DNA of 64,000 nt from Actinocorallia herbida (GTDB lineage Bacteria; Actinomycetota; Actinomycetes; Streptosporangiales; Streptosporangiaceae), in assembly GCF_003751225.1 (NCBI RefSeq), contig NZ_RJKE01000001.1, positions 4,030,001 to 4,094,000 of the forward strand. The letters are read 5' to 3'. A model generated the notes under the pieces. The model was given only the letters and a program-made list of their open reading frames with translations. It searched no databases and had not been told where the DNA came from. Below, one piece after another: positions 44,786 through 53,691 of the stretch. The first letter of the stretch is position 1, and the number at the start of each line of letters is the position of its first letter. The position numbers and the translations under genes are program-made.

Positions 44786-46068
44786 GGCACGACCCCGTCG
44801 GATGCGACGGCCTCCGCGGCGCGGCTGAGAAGGCAGGAGAGGAGGGCCGTTCTGGGGATGATGCTCGGGACCTCGACGGTCTCGCGTCTGCTGCACTGGT
44901 CGAAGGCGAGCGGGCCCATGCCGTCGATGGCGGCCGGGGCGAACCGGGCGACGAAGCTGGCGTCGGAGCCGCCCATCTCGGCGACGCGGCGCAGGGGAAG
45001 GCCCACCGGGGCGGTGAGTTCCCCGGCCAGGGCGAACAGGCGGTCCGAGACGGTCGCGGGCATGGCCGGACGGGTGACCCCGCCCGTCACCTCGATCGTG
45101 ACGCCGGGGGTCGCTCGGGCGGCGGCCAGGTCGGCCACGCGGGCGGCGAGGGCGTCGCCGGCGGAGGTGGTGGGAGCGCGCAGGTCCACGTGGACTTCCG
45201 CGAGGTCGGGGACGACCTGGCGGGCCGTCCCGGAACGCAGGATGCCGACCGTGCAGATCGTGCGCGCTGCCCGGTTCGTCAGGGCCTCAAGGCTCTCGAC
45301 CAAAGGGGCCACCGCCGCTAGCGCGCTTGCGCCGGTCGTCTCGGTCGAGTGCGCGGTGCGCCCGCGCGCGGTGAGCACCATGGCGCCGACGGAGCCGCGC
45401 GAGGTGATGACGCCGCCGCCGTCGAGGCCGGCCTCCAGGGTGAAGCACACATCGGTGCGGCGGCCGAGGTCCTCGATCCACGCCCGGCTGCCGACGCTGC
45501 CCAGTTCCTCGTCGGGCACCAGCGCGTAGGTGATCCGGCCGACGCCGGGCATCCCGGCCTCCAGCGCGGCCCCGATCGCCGAGACCGCCATCGCCAGCGC
45601 GCACTTCATGTCGCCGACGCCGGGCCCGGACAGCACGTCGCCTTCCCTGGTGAAGGGCCACTCGGCCGCCGTGCCCGCGGGCCACACCGTGTCGGCGTGC
45701 CCGAGCACCAGCACCGAGACGCCCTCGCCGAGCGTCAGCGTCGCCTCGAAGCAGCCGCCCCGGTCCGGGCCGATCGACGTGCTCGACACCGCGAACCCGA
45801 GCGGCAGAAGATACGCGCCGATCAGCCCGCTGACCGCGTCGACCCCGACGGGGTCATGCGACCCGCTGTCGGTCTCCACCAGCGCGCGGGTCCGCTCCAG
45901 GATCAGCGGAAGCTCCCCCGCCAACCGGGCGATCCGCTCCGCCAGCATGTCCGCCACGGAGACCTCCGACTTCCTCTCGAACGGCCCGGACCCGACCGTG
46001 CCGACCTCGAACGTGCCGACCTCGGACGGTGCGGGAACAGATGGTCGGGACGGGGTGGGATCAGACAT
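44782..46068 (-). CDS. M20-family metallopeptidase with altered C-terminal ligand
   Basis: A 428-residue M20 peptidase (carboxypeptidase G2/ArgE-like) that would hydrolyse an amide or peptide bond. Seen: HADTVWP (metal His and catalytic Asp), GPGVGDMKCA (bridging Asp), VPDEELGS (catalytic Glu pair). The last metal ligand, usually His in a GLGPxGGGAH-like motif, aligns with Cys in GMGPLAFDQC. Cys can bind zinc, so activity may persist or specificity change. I chose ATG 46068 (MSDPTPS), overlapping the hydrolase stop by 8 bp; ATG 46098 is an alternative. Confidence 0.86.
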   Translation of the reverse strand: MSDPTPSRPSVPAPSEVGTFEVGTVGSGPFERKSEVSVADMLAERIARLAGELPLILERTRALVETDSGSHDPVGVDAVSGLIGAYLLPLGFAVSSTSIGPDRGGCFEATLTLGEGVSVLVLGHADTVWPAGTAAEWPFTREGDVLSGPGVGDMKCALAMAVSAIGAALEAGMPGVGRITYALVPDEELGSVGSRAWIEDLGRRTDVCFTLEAGLDGGGVITSRGSVGAMVLTARGRTAHSTETTGASALAAVAPLVESLEALTNRAARTICTVGILRSGTARQVVPDLAEVHVDLRAPTTSAGDALAARVADLAAARATPGVTIEVTGGVTRPAMPATVSDRLFALAGELTAPVGLPLRRVAEMGGSDASFVARFAPAAIDGMGPLAFDQCSRRETVEVPSIIPRTALLSCLLSRAAEAVASDGVVP

Positions 46069-48079
46069 GGTCGCGGCCCGTCGTGTGGGTGTAGTCACGG
46101 GTGAAGATCTCGTGGTCGCCCTCCCAGGCCGTCACCGACGACCACAGGGTGAACTCGGTCGCGGTGCTCGTCATGCGGGTCCGGACGCGGATGCGGGTCC
46201 GCCAGTCGGCGCGGCCGATGCGGATCGTGCGGTCGAGGTCCACGGACGCCGAGAGAGGGTCGTCGGGGTGGATCGAGAAGTCGCAGCGCTCGTCGTCGGC
46301 GTAGCGCAGCCCGGAGGGGAAGACCCGGTCGCCGTTGAGGTCGCGGACCAGGCGGAACGTGCGCCGTCCGGATTCCGGGTCGAAGCCCGGCGTCATCTCG
46401 GGCTCGTGCGCGCGCAGGGACGAGACCGGGGGAGGGGCCGCGATCCGCGGCGGCCCGAAGGACACCGGCGCGTCGTCCGGCACGGTCGTCGGCAGCAGCA
46501 GGCGGCTTCCCTCGCCGAGCCGCACGCCCAGGGTCGGCGTCTCGGGCGCGGGCCAGATCCACGGCCAGTACTGCGTCGACAGCGCGACCCGCAGCCGGTG
46601 CCCGGCCGGGATCCGCTCGCCGACCCCGCTGAGCGGCACCCGCACGCGGTACTCCCGGCCTGGCTCCAGCGGCTCCGGCGCGGCGTGCCCGTCCCGGTGC
46701 GTCAGGTTGAGCACGCCCCGGGCGACCAGGCTCGACGCCCCGTCCGGCGCGACCGCGCACAGCCGCGCGACGACCGTCGCCACCGGCCGGTCCGCGGAGA
46801 CCACGAGGTCAAGGACGGGCTCCCCGAAGACGATCGTGTCCTCGGCCAGCACGGCCGAGTCGAACGACAACGAGAGCGCGTCGTCCTCGCGCTGGTCGGT
46901 GGGCAGGTCCGTCAGGGTGCCGTAAGGAAGCCAGGAACCCGCGCTCGCCCCCAGCGTCAGCGCGCTGGAGTGCGAGACGGTACGGCCGTCGCCCGGCGCG
47001 ACCGGATCAAGCCCGGCCTCCGTGAGGTACCAGGCAGAACCGGCCCCGGGCGAAGGCACCTCATCGGTCCCGTACCAGCGACCGCCGCGCGATGTCAGGT
47101 CGGCGCGCGGCTCCGCCGTGTCCTGCGCGAACCAGCGCAGCAGCGGCTCGTTCTCGACCCCGTTCGGGACGTCCTTCAGCCACCGGTCCCACCACCGGAC
47201 CGTCTCCTGCAGGAAGCCGATGGACGGGCCGGGCACGGCGCGCTCCGGCCACGTGTGCCCCCACGGCCCGATGATCCCGCGGCGCACCCCGGGCAGGTCC
47301 CGGACCAGCCGCAGCGCCGAGTCGGTGTAGGCGTCCGACCACCCGCCCACGACGAGCATCGGCACCTCGATCGCGCCGGGATCGTCCCGGACCGAGAACC
47401 GCGACCAGTAGGCGTCCCGCCGCTGATGCCCGATCCGCTCGAACGAGAACGGGACATTCGCCTCGAGCCGCTCCAGCCACATCGCCCGCCAGGCGTCGCC
47501 GACCACGGCCGGGTCCGGCGTCCGGGCGTTGAAGGAGAGCATCACATGCCCCCACACCGCCAGGTAGAACGCCAGGACCGCGCCGCCCATGTAGTGGATG
47601 TCGTTGCCGTAGTGGTCGTCGGCGGAGTAGACGCTGATCGCGGCCTTGAGCGCTGGCGGCCGCCGCGCGGCGAGGTGCAGCGTGTTGCACCCGCTCCACG
47701 ACATTCCGGTCATCCCGACCGCGCCGGTGCACCAGGTCTGCGCGGCGAGCCACCCGATGACCTCGGCGATGTCCTCCTGCTCCTGCGGGTGGTACTCGCC
47801 GAGCAGCACGCCCTCGGAATTGCCGCTGCCGCGCAGGTCCATCCGGGCGCACGCGTACCCGTGGCCCGCGACATAGGCCATCCGCACGTGGTCGTCGGAG
47901 AGCGCGACGTCGTCCTTGCGGTAGGGCATCGCCTCCAGCACCGCGGGGACGGGCCCGGCGCCCACCGGCAGCCACAGCTTGAGCGAGACCGAGACCCCGT
48001 CGCCCATCTCGACCGGTACATGCTCGCGGACCTCGACCTCGTAGGGCAGGCCGGTGATGATCTCAGGCTCCTCGGACAC
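46061..48079 (-). CDS. CocE/NonD-type alpha/beta hydrolase (X-Pro dipeptidyl-peptidase fold)
   Basis: A 672-residue serine hydrolase of the CocE family, cleaving an ester or amide. The nucleophile lies in GMTGMSWSG, the acid probably in GGWSDAYTD and the base in GPWGHTWPE; a C-terminal jelly-roll domain (from about 380) contains HRLRVALSTQYWP typical of the family. It is cytosolic: no signal peptide. The GTG at 48079 (VSEEPEIITG) fits the overlap with the DUF1028 gene (17 bp); upstream ATG frames are shadows. Confidence 0.88.
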   Translation of the reverse strand: MSEEPEIITGLPYEVEVREHVPVEMGDGVSVSLKLWLPVGAGPVPAVLEAMPYRKDDVALSDDHVRMAYVAGHGYACARMDLRGSGNSEGVLLGEYHPQEQEDIAEVIGWLAAQTWCTGAVGMTGMSWSGCNTLHLAARRPPALKAAISVYSADDHYGNDIHYMGGAVLAFYLAVWGHVMLSFNARTPDPAVVGDAWRAMWLERLEANVPFSFERIGHQRRDAYWSRFSVRDDPGAIEVPMLVVGGWSDAYTDSALRLVRDLPGVRRGIIGPWGHTWPERAVPGPSIGFLQETVRWWDRWLKDVPNGVENEPLLRWFAQDTAEPRADLTSRGGRWYGTDEVPSPGAGSAWYLTEAGLDPVAPGDGRTVSHSSALTLGASAGSWLPYGTLTDLPTDQREDDALSLSFDSAVLAEDTIVFGEPVLDLVVSADRPVATVVARLCAVAPDGASSLVARGVLNLTHRDGHAAPEPLEPGREYRVRVPLSGVGERIPAGHRLRVALSTQYWPWIWPAPETPTLGVRLGEGSRLLLPTTVPDDAPVSFGPPRIAAPPPVSSLRAHEPEMTPGFDPESGRRTFRLVRDLNGDRVFPSGLRYADDERCDFSIHPDDPLSASVDLDRTIRIGRADWRTRIRVRTRMTSTATEFTLWSSVTAWEGDHEIFTRDYTHTTGRDHV

Positions 48080-48761
48080 CGACGCCGCCTTCCGCCACGG
48101 GCGCGAGCCCTGTCGCCCCGTCGGGAAGCAGCGCCCGCCGGACGTACTCACCGACCGAGGGCGCGTACATCTCCCACAGTCTCCGCAGCTCCGTCAGCGG
48201 CTCGCCGTGGTCGTCGACCCGCAGGTCCACCAGCGGGAACGGCTGCTCCCCGTGGACGACCAGGGCGGCCGACCGCAACGGATCGTCCTCCCCGCCCGCG
48301 GCGAGCCCCGCCTCCAGCGCCGCGACGAGCCGGGCCGCCAGCTCCGCCGAAGGATCGGCCAGGAACGCCGCGCTCACCGCGGGCCCGACCTCAGGCGTCG
48401 CGAGGATGTTGCCCACCACCGCGTGGTCGTCGGCGAGAACCGTCGTCGCGGCCGAGGCGTCGATCCGTTCCCCGGTGAAGGCCGCCGCCGGTCCCGTCAC
48501 CCCGATCGCGGCGAGCTGCCGCCAGACCGCGTCCGGCGTGGACCCGACGGTCGCGCGCACCGCGTCGGCGGCGGTCGCGCCCGCGGCGAGGACGTCCAGC
48601 ATCCGCGGCCCGAGCCGGGGATCGGTCCGGTGCTGCGTCACCGTGGCGCCGACGCCGCTGCGCACCCAGGGCACCCGTGCGCCGACCGCCATGTCGGAGG
48701 TCGCCGTGGCGACGCCCAGCCGCCCCGTCCTGGCGCAGCGGGCGATGATCGAGTAGGTCAT
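48063..48761 (-). CDS. DUF1028 family protein
   Basis: A 232-residue DUF1028 protein beginning [23 protein letters not shown], with the conserved GVGATVTQHRTDPRLG block. The fold is thought to resemble Ntn hydrolases, which would make the residue after Met the nucleophile; here it is Thr. This is inference from the family. ATGA overlap with the ABC ATPase gene upstream. It probably processes the imported compound, in line with the hydrolases next to it. Confidence 0.85.
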   Translation of the reverse strand: MTYSIIARCARTGRLGVATATSDMAVGARVPWVRSGVGATVTQHRTDPRLGPRMLDVLAAGATAADAVRATVGSTPDAVWRQLAAIGVTGPAAAFTGERIDASAATTVLADDHAVVGNILATPEVGPAVSAAFLADPSAELAARLVAALEAGLAAGGEDDPLRSAALVVHGEQPFPLVDLRVDDHGEPLTELRRLWEMYAPSVGEYVRRALLPDGATGLAPVAEGGVGVRGA

Positions 48762-49900
48762 CGGGCCACCAGCCACAGGTCGCGGGCCTGCCAGCCGACC
48801 CGGGCGGTCTCGCCGGGCCGCAGCGAGGCCGGAAGGTTCCGGCTCGGCATCTCCGCCTTGACCGAGCGCCCGTCGGGCAGCGCGATCCGCACCGAGGTCT
48901 GCGCGCCGAGGAACGAGATGTCCTCGACGGTCCCCGCACAGTGGAAGTCCGTGGCTTCCGCCGGTTCGATCGCCACGACCTCGGGCCGCAGGATGACGGT
49001 GGCGGTGGCGCCCGCGGAGACCTCGCCCCGGCCGGGGATCCGCGCTCCGCCCAGCCCGGCGATCTCGACGTCGTAATGACCGTCCGAGCTGCCGGTGACC
49101 TTGGCCTCCAGCGTGTTGGAGGCGCCCACGAAGTTCGCCGCGAACAGCGTCGCGGGCTCGTGGTAGACCTCCTGCGGCCCGCCCACCTGGATGAGCTCGC
49201 CGTTCTGCATGATGCCGACCCGGTCGGACATCGCGAACGCCTCCTCCTGGTCGTGCGTGACATAGACGAAGGTGATGCCGAGCTCGTGCTGAACCGACTT
49301 GAGCAGCACCTGCATCTGGCGGCGCATCCGCAGATCGAGCGCGCCGAGCGGCTCGTCCAGCAGCAGCACGCGCGGGCTGAGCACCAGCGAGCGCGCGAGC
49401 GCCACCCGCTGCTGCATGCCGCCGCTGAGCTGGCGCGGCCGCAGCCGCTCCCGCCCGCCGAGTTCGACCAGCTCCAGCATCGAGGAGACCTTCTCCTCGA
49501 TCTCGGCCGCGCCCGCGCGCCGCTCCTTCAGGCCGAAGGCGACGTTGTCGTAGACGCTGAGGTGCGGGAACAGCGCGTAGTTCTGAAAGACGGTGTGCAC
49601 CGGACGCCGGTGCGGCGGCGCGTCCTGGATCTCGGCGCCGTCGAGCAGGATGCGCCCGCTCGTCGCCTGCTCCAGACCCGCGATCATGCGCAGGGTCGTC
49701 GTCTTCCCGCAGCCGCTCGGGCCGAGCAGGGAGAAGAACTCACCGCCCCGGATCTCGAGGTCCACGCTCTTCACGACGGGATTGTCCGCGCCGAACGAGC
49801 AGCACAGGGCGTCGAGTTCGAGGGAGGCGCTGCCCTCGGCGGCCTGCGCGGCCTTGCGGCTCCGCCTTCCGGCGAGGGGAGAGGTCGATGCCCCGATCAT
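48758..49900 (-). CDS. ABC transporter ATP-binding protein, PotA-like
   Basis: A 380-residue ATPase of the polyamine/thiamine/Fe type ABC importers. Walker [11 protein letters not shown]-loop [13 protein letters not shown], signature [10 protein letters not shown], Walker [13 protein letters not shown], switch His in VTHDQEEA; a C-terminal TOBE domain (about 290-380) follows. Forms the importer with the two permeases and lipoprotein upstream. ATGA overlaps at both ends. Confidence 0.95.
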   Translation of the reverse strand: MIGASTSPLAGRRSRKAAQAAEGSASLELDALCCSFGADNPVVKSVDLEIRGGEFFSLLGPSGCGKTTTLRMIAGLEQATSGRILLDGAEIQDAPPHRRPVHTVFQNYALFPHLSVYDNVAFGLKERRAGAAEIEEKVSSMLELVELGGRERLRPRQLSGGMQQRVALARSLVLSPRVLLLDEPLGALDLRMRRQMQVLLKSVQHELGITFVYVTHDQEEAFAMSDRVGIMQNGELIQVGGPQEVYHEPATLFAANFVGASNTLEAKVTGSSDGHYDVEIAGLGGARIPGRGEVSAGATATVILRPEVVAIEPAEATDFHCAGTVEDISFLGAQTSVRIALPDGRSVKAEMPSRNLPASLRPGETARVGWQARDLWLVAR

Positions 49901-50718
49901 TGGGAGTCCTTTCTCGCGGTGCCGCCCTGTACCGAACGGCTCCGCCACCAGGAGGCGAGGCCGAACAGGGCCAGGGCGAGCATGGTGACGGCCATGAACG
50001 AGACGGCGATGGCGTTGACGTCCGGCGACACGCCCTGCCGGGACATGCCGAGGATGAGGATCGGCAGCGTCTCGGTCTCGGGTCCGGCGAGGAACACCGT
50101 GGAGACCACGTCGTCGAAGGAGAAGGTGAAGGACAGCAGGGAGCTGATGGCGATGGCGGGCAGCAGCATCGGCAGCAGCACCCGCACGAACGCGCGCCAC
50201 GGGGGCGCGCCGAGGTCGGCGGCGGCCTCGTCGTAGGTCCCCTTCAGGGTGGCGAACCTGGCCTGGATCACCAGGGTCGCGTACGCCGAGCAGAAGATGA
50301 CGTGCCCGGCGACGACCGACCACAGGCCGAGGGTCAGGTCGAGCCGCCGGATGAGCAGCAGCAGGCCGACCGCGATGACGACCTCGGGCAGCATCATCCG
50401 GGCGTAGGTGAGGGTCTGGAGCCTGCGGCGCGAGCTCTGCGAGAGCTTGGCCGCGCCCATGACCGCGGTGACCGAGAGGACCACCGCGATGACCGTCGAG
50501 AGGCCCGCGATCGAGGCGCTGGTGAGGAAGTCGTCGCGGACGCGCTCGCTGCCGAGCGCCTCCCGGAACCAGCGGAGCGTGGCTCCGCCCCAGGTGTTGA
50601 GCGACTCGTCGGCGTTGAACGCGTTGACGATCACCTTGCCGATGGGCACGTAGAAGAAGACGAGGACGGCGACCAGCATGACGTGCGGCAGGCTGACGCG
50701 GAAGCGGCGGCGTTTCAC
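49897..50718 (-). CDS. ABC transporter permease, PotC-like
   Basis: A 273-residue permease with six membrane helices. The EAA loop, contacting the ATPase, is YDEAAADLGAPPWRAFVRVLLPMLLP. GTG start at 50718 overlapping the previous stop by 4 bp (GTGA). Together with the PotB-like subunit it forms the channel for a small cationic or amine-type solute. Confidence 0.94.
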   Translation of the reverse strand: MKRRRFRVSLPHVMLVAVLVFFYVPIGKVIVNAFNADESLNTWGGATLRWFREALGSERVRDDFLTSASIAGLSTVIAVVLSVTAVMGAAKLSQSSRRRLQTLTYARMMLPEVVIAVGLLLLIRRLDLTLGLWSVVAGHVIFCSAYATLVIQARFATLKGTYDEAAADLGAPPWRAFVRVLLPMLLPAIAISSLLSFTFSFDDVVSTVFLAGPETETLPILILGMSRQGVSPDVNAIAVSFMAVTMLALALFGLASWWRSRSVQGGTARKDSQ

Positions 50719-51629
50719 GCGATGTCCTCCAACTGGTCGAGGCGGCGCCGCGACAGGAACATCACGACGAGCATGATCGCCATCAGTGCCGAGCCGATGG
50801 CCGCGCCGAACGGGAAGTTGCCGGTGCCGAGGAACTGGTCGGCGGCGACGTTGCCCGCCATCAGCGTCTTCTCGCCGCCGAGGATCGCCGGGATCGTGTA
50901 CTCGCCCGTCGCCGGGATGCCGACGAGGAGCGCGCCCGCGATCGTGCCGGGCATGGCGAGCGGCACGATGATCTTCCAGAACACCTTGGCCCGGCCGAGC
51001 CCGAGGTCGTATCCGGCCTCGATCATCGCCGGGTCGATCCGTTCGAGCGCGACGTAGATCGGCAGGATCATCAGCGGCAGGTAGCCGTAGACCATGCCGA
51101 CGGCGATCGCGAACGTGGTGTACCGCAGTTCGGTGCCGTCGGGGATGAGGTGGAGCGCGGTCAGGAACTCGTTGACGAGTCCGTTCGGCGCGAGCAGGTC
51201 GAGCCAGGCGTAGGTGCGGACGACGAAGCTGATCCAGTACGGCACGACCACGCCGACGAGGCAGAGCGTGCGCAGGGGGCCGCGCAGCCGGCTGATGGCC
51301 AGGGCGACGGGGAAGCCGATGGCGACGCAGACGAGGGTCGCGGTGACGGTCAGCGCGAGCGACCTGACGATGGCGCCGACGTACACGCCGTCGACGAGCG
51401 CCCGGTAGTTGTCCAGGGTCCAGCCGAAGGACACCTCGAACGTCAGGACGTCGATCCTGCCGAGGCTGTAGACCAGCAGCAGGATCAGCGGCGCGACGAA
51501 GAACAGCACGACGTACAGCGACATCGGCGTGATGAGGAGGCGGGCCCGCCAGGCCTGGAGGCGAGGGCCGCCCCTCCGCCGCGTCGACGCTGACGGGGCG
51601 GAGGGGGAGCCGGTCTTGAGGAGCGTCAT
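50715..51629 (-). CDS. ABC transporter permease, PotB-like
   Basis: A 304-residue permease with six predicted helices after a short basic N-terminus. EAA loop: MIEAGYDLGLGRAKVFWKIIVPLAMP. The ATG at 51629 overlaps the stop of the binding protein by one base (TGATG). The long loop around LDLLAPNGLVNEFL resembles PotB/PotH-type subunits. Confidence 0.94.
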   Translation of the reverse strand: MTLLKTGSPSAPSASTRRRGGPRLQAWRARLLITPMSLYVVLFFVAPLILLLVYSLGRIDVLTFEVSFGWTLDNYRALVDGVYVGAIVRSLALTVTATLVCVAIGFPVALAISRLRGPLRTLCLVGVVVPYWISFVVRTYAWLDLLAPNGLVNEFLTALHLIPDGTELRYTTFAIAVGMVYGYLPLMILPIYVALERIDPAMIEAGYDLGLGRAKVFWKIIVPLAMPGTIAGALLVGIPATGEYTIPAILGGEKTLMAGNVAADQFLGTGNFPFGAAIGSALMAIMLVVMFLSRRRLDQLEDIA

Positions 51630-52693
51630 CAGGACGCCTTGACGCGCTGCCACATCGCGTTGCGCGCCTCTTCGGTCTTGGTGTCGAGGAACTCCTCGGC
51701 GAGGAAGGGAGAGGTGTCGCTGGGCTTGAGCGCGACGTTGTCGAGGATCTTCTTGTCGATCGAGCCTTCGGCGTCCTTCATCAGGAAGGAGGCGCCGGTG
51801 GTGTTGATGAATCCGGCGTAGTTCACCGGGTCGAGGTGGAAGTCGAGGAACTTCATCGACGCCGCGGTGCTCTTCGCGCCGGCGACGGGCACGACGCCCT
51901 CGATGTAGCCGGGGGTGCCCTCGGCCGGGGAGATCCAGCCGATCTTGTCGCTTTCGGCGCCCGCGTAGGTGTAGTCGTACAGGACGGCGATCGCGGCGGA
52001 ACCGCCGATCAGGGGCTTGTCCTGGTCGGAGGAGGCGAAGGCGAGGAGCTTGGGCTTCATGTCGATGATGAGCTTCTCCGCCTTGGCGAGCTCATCGGTG
52101 TCGGTCGAGTTGAGGTCGTAGCCGAGGGACAGGAGGGCGATGGAGATGACGTCCCTGTCGTAGTCGGGGAAGACGATCTTGCCCTTGAACTCGTCGGCGC
52201 GGTCGAAGAGTTCCTTCCAGGACTTCGGCGGATTCGGGACCAGCGCCTTGTTGTAGGCGATGCCCACCTTGCCGGTGTTGGTCGGGACGCCCCACGGGAA
52301 GGCGTCGCGGTACTCCTGCGGGATCTTCGCCAGGTTCGGCACGCTCGCCGGGTCGAACTCGCCGAGCAGTTTGCCCTGGTCCAGGCGCTTCGCGGTGACA
52401 TTGCCGGCGAGCACGAGGTCGTAGGCGCCCTTGTTCTGGGCGAGCTGGCTGGCCAGGGCCGCCGAGCCGCCTTCCGCGATCGCGGTCTCCTTGACCGTGA
52501 TGCCGGAGTTGGCCTTCTGGAAGTCGGCGATCTCGGTCTCGCCGATCCACCCGGGGTAGTTCAGGAAGGAGACCGCAGCCGAGTCGGCGGAGCCCTCTTG
52601 CGAGTCCCCGCCTCCGCCGCAGGCGGCGAGGACAGCGGTCATCGCGAGTGCTCCCGCGACGGAACCCAGCTTCCGCAAAGACGGTCGGCGCAT
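51629..52693 (-). CDS. ABC transporter substrate-binding lipoprotein, PotD-like
   Basis: A 354-residue binding protein of the polyamine-type family. Lipoprotein signal peptide with lipobox LAAC at about 22-25 followed by GGGG linker anchors it outside the membrane. Body features: FLNYPGWIGETEIADFQ at the N-domain and WGVPTNTGKVGIAYN at the hinge. First gene of an eight-gene operon whose downstream members are hydrolases. The acidic residues that bind polyamine amines were not verified, so the ligand could be a different amine or peptide. An IclR-type box lies upstream at 52718. Confidence 0.93.
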   Translation of the reverse strand: MRRPSLRKLGSVAGALAMTAVLAACGGGGDSQEGSADSAAVSFLNYPGWIGETEIADFQKANSGITVKETAIAEGGSAALASQLAQNKGAYDLVLAGNVTAKRLDQGKLLGEFDPASVPNLAKIPQEYRDAFPWGVPTNTGKVGIAYNKALVPNPPKSWKELFDRADEFKGKIVFPDYDRDVISIALLSLGYDLNSTDTDELAKAEKLIIDMKPKLLAFASSDQDKPLIGGSAAIAVLYDYTYAGAESDKIGWISPAEGTPGYIEGVVPVAGAKSTAASMKFLDFHLDPVNYAGFINTTGASFLMKDAEGSIDKKILDNVALKPSDTSPFLAEEFLDTKTEEARNAMWQRVKAS

Positions 52694-52717
52694 GGAACCT
52701 CCAGGTTCGATCAGTGC

Positions 52718-52734
52718 GTTGCCATAGCTACAAC
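52718..52734 (-). promoter_or_regulatory. IclR-type box upstream of ABC operon
   Basis: GTTGCCATAGCTACAAC, 25 bp before the binding-protein ATG. It matches the box at 44227-44243 at both GTTG and CAAC ends and the central CATA, so both operons should respond to one regulator. Confidence 0.65.
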
Positions 52735-52832
52735 CGATGTTGGTGTTGTGGCATGGAGGCTATGGTTCGCGTTAGCTCGTGCCAAGGTCGGTTCTGTTAA
52801 GAATTGGTTTCGTTGCACTAGAGGCAAATGGA

Positions 52833-52849
52833 GTTGTCATAATGACATC
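52833..52849 (+). promoter_or_regulatory. IclR-type box upstream of the iclR-like gene
   Basis: GTTGTCATAATGACATC contains the perfect dyad TGTCAT-A-ATGACA (52835-52847), 60 bp before the regulator's ATG. A CATAAT hexamer inside it could be the -10 element, implying autorepression. It departs from the other two boxes in the last arm (CATC instead of CAAC). Confidence 0.6.
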
Positions 52850-52908
52850 AGTCCCGCAGCGTCCTCCCCGGTGCGCTGCGCTTCCCACGGCGAACGAGTG
52901 AGGTGGCG

Positions 52909-53691
52909 ATGGCGCCCGAGCGCGACACAAGCATCAGAAGGGGCCTTGACGTCCTGGCCGTCCTCGAGTCGGCCGAGGCGCTCACCAAGGGCGGTCTCGG
53001 CGTCACCCGGATCGCGAACATCCTGGACAAGGACAAGAGCCAGATCTCGCGCAGCCTCAAGGTGCTCGCCGAGTACGGGCTGATCGACCGCGACCCGAAG
53101 ACCCTCGCCTACCGGCTGGGCTGGCGCATCTACTCGATGGCCCGGCGCAGTGGCGACCACCGGCTGCTGGCGTCGGCGGAACCCGTGCTCGACGACCTCC
53201 TCGCGGCGACGAACGAGTCGGTCTACCTGTCCGTCATGTCGAACTACGAGGCGCTCACCGTGCTGGAGCGGGTGCCGAACCACGCGGTGCAGGCGACGAG
53301 CGGCATCTGGCCGGTGTTCTCCACGTCCGTCGGCCGGGTGCTTCTAGGCGGGATGCAGGATGCGGACATAAGGCGCATGTACGACGGAACGCCCGTCCAA
53401 ACGCGAGGTCTGCGCGGCATCGACGGGATCGACGACCTCCTGTCCCGCATCGCGGACGTCCGCCGCGACGGTTACGCCATCGTCACCGACGAGTTCGAAG
53501 AGGGCCTGACCGCCGTCGGCGCCCCCGTGCACGACCATCGCGGTGACGTCATCGCGGCGCTGGGCGTCTCCGGCCCGTCGTTCCGCTTCGCGGGCCGGGC
53601 CGGAGCGGCGGCCATCGCCGTGCGGGAGGCCGCCAGGCGCATCGAGGAACGCTTCGTCGAACCGCACGGCCCGGCCGTCGTCGATGAGTGA
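52909..53691 (+). CDS. IclR-family transcriptional regulator
   Basis: A 260-residue IclR regulator. Winged helix at about 8-70 (TRIANILDKDKSQISRSLKVLAEYGLIDRD), linker helix, then an effector domain with LERVPNHAVQATSGIWPVFSTSVGRVLLG and YAIVTDEFEEGLTAVGAPVHD. IclR proteins bind a small catabolite and usually regulate the neighbouring catabolic operon. Divergent from the ABC operon and overlapping the nitrilase gene by 8 bp. ATG 52909 preferred over GTG 52903 because GAGG lies five bases upstream of it. Confidence 0.93.
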   Translation: MAPERDTSIRRGLDVLAVLESAEALTKGGLGVTRIANILDKDKSQISRSLKVLAEYGLIDRDPKTLAYRLGWRIYSMARRSGDHRLLASAEPVLDDLLAATNESVYLSVMSNYEALTVLERVPNHAVQATSGIWPVFSTSVGRVLLGGMQDADIRRMYDGTPVQTRGLRGIDGIDDLLSRIADVRRDGYAIVTDEFEEGLTAVGAPVHDHRGDVIAALGVSGPSFRFAGRAGAAAIAVREAARRIEERFVEPHGPAVVDE

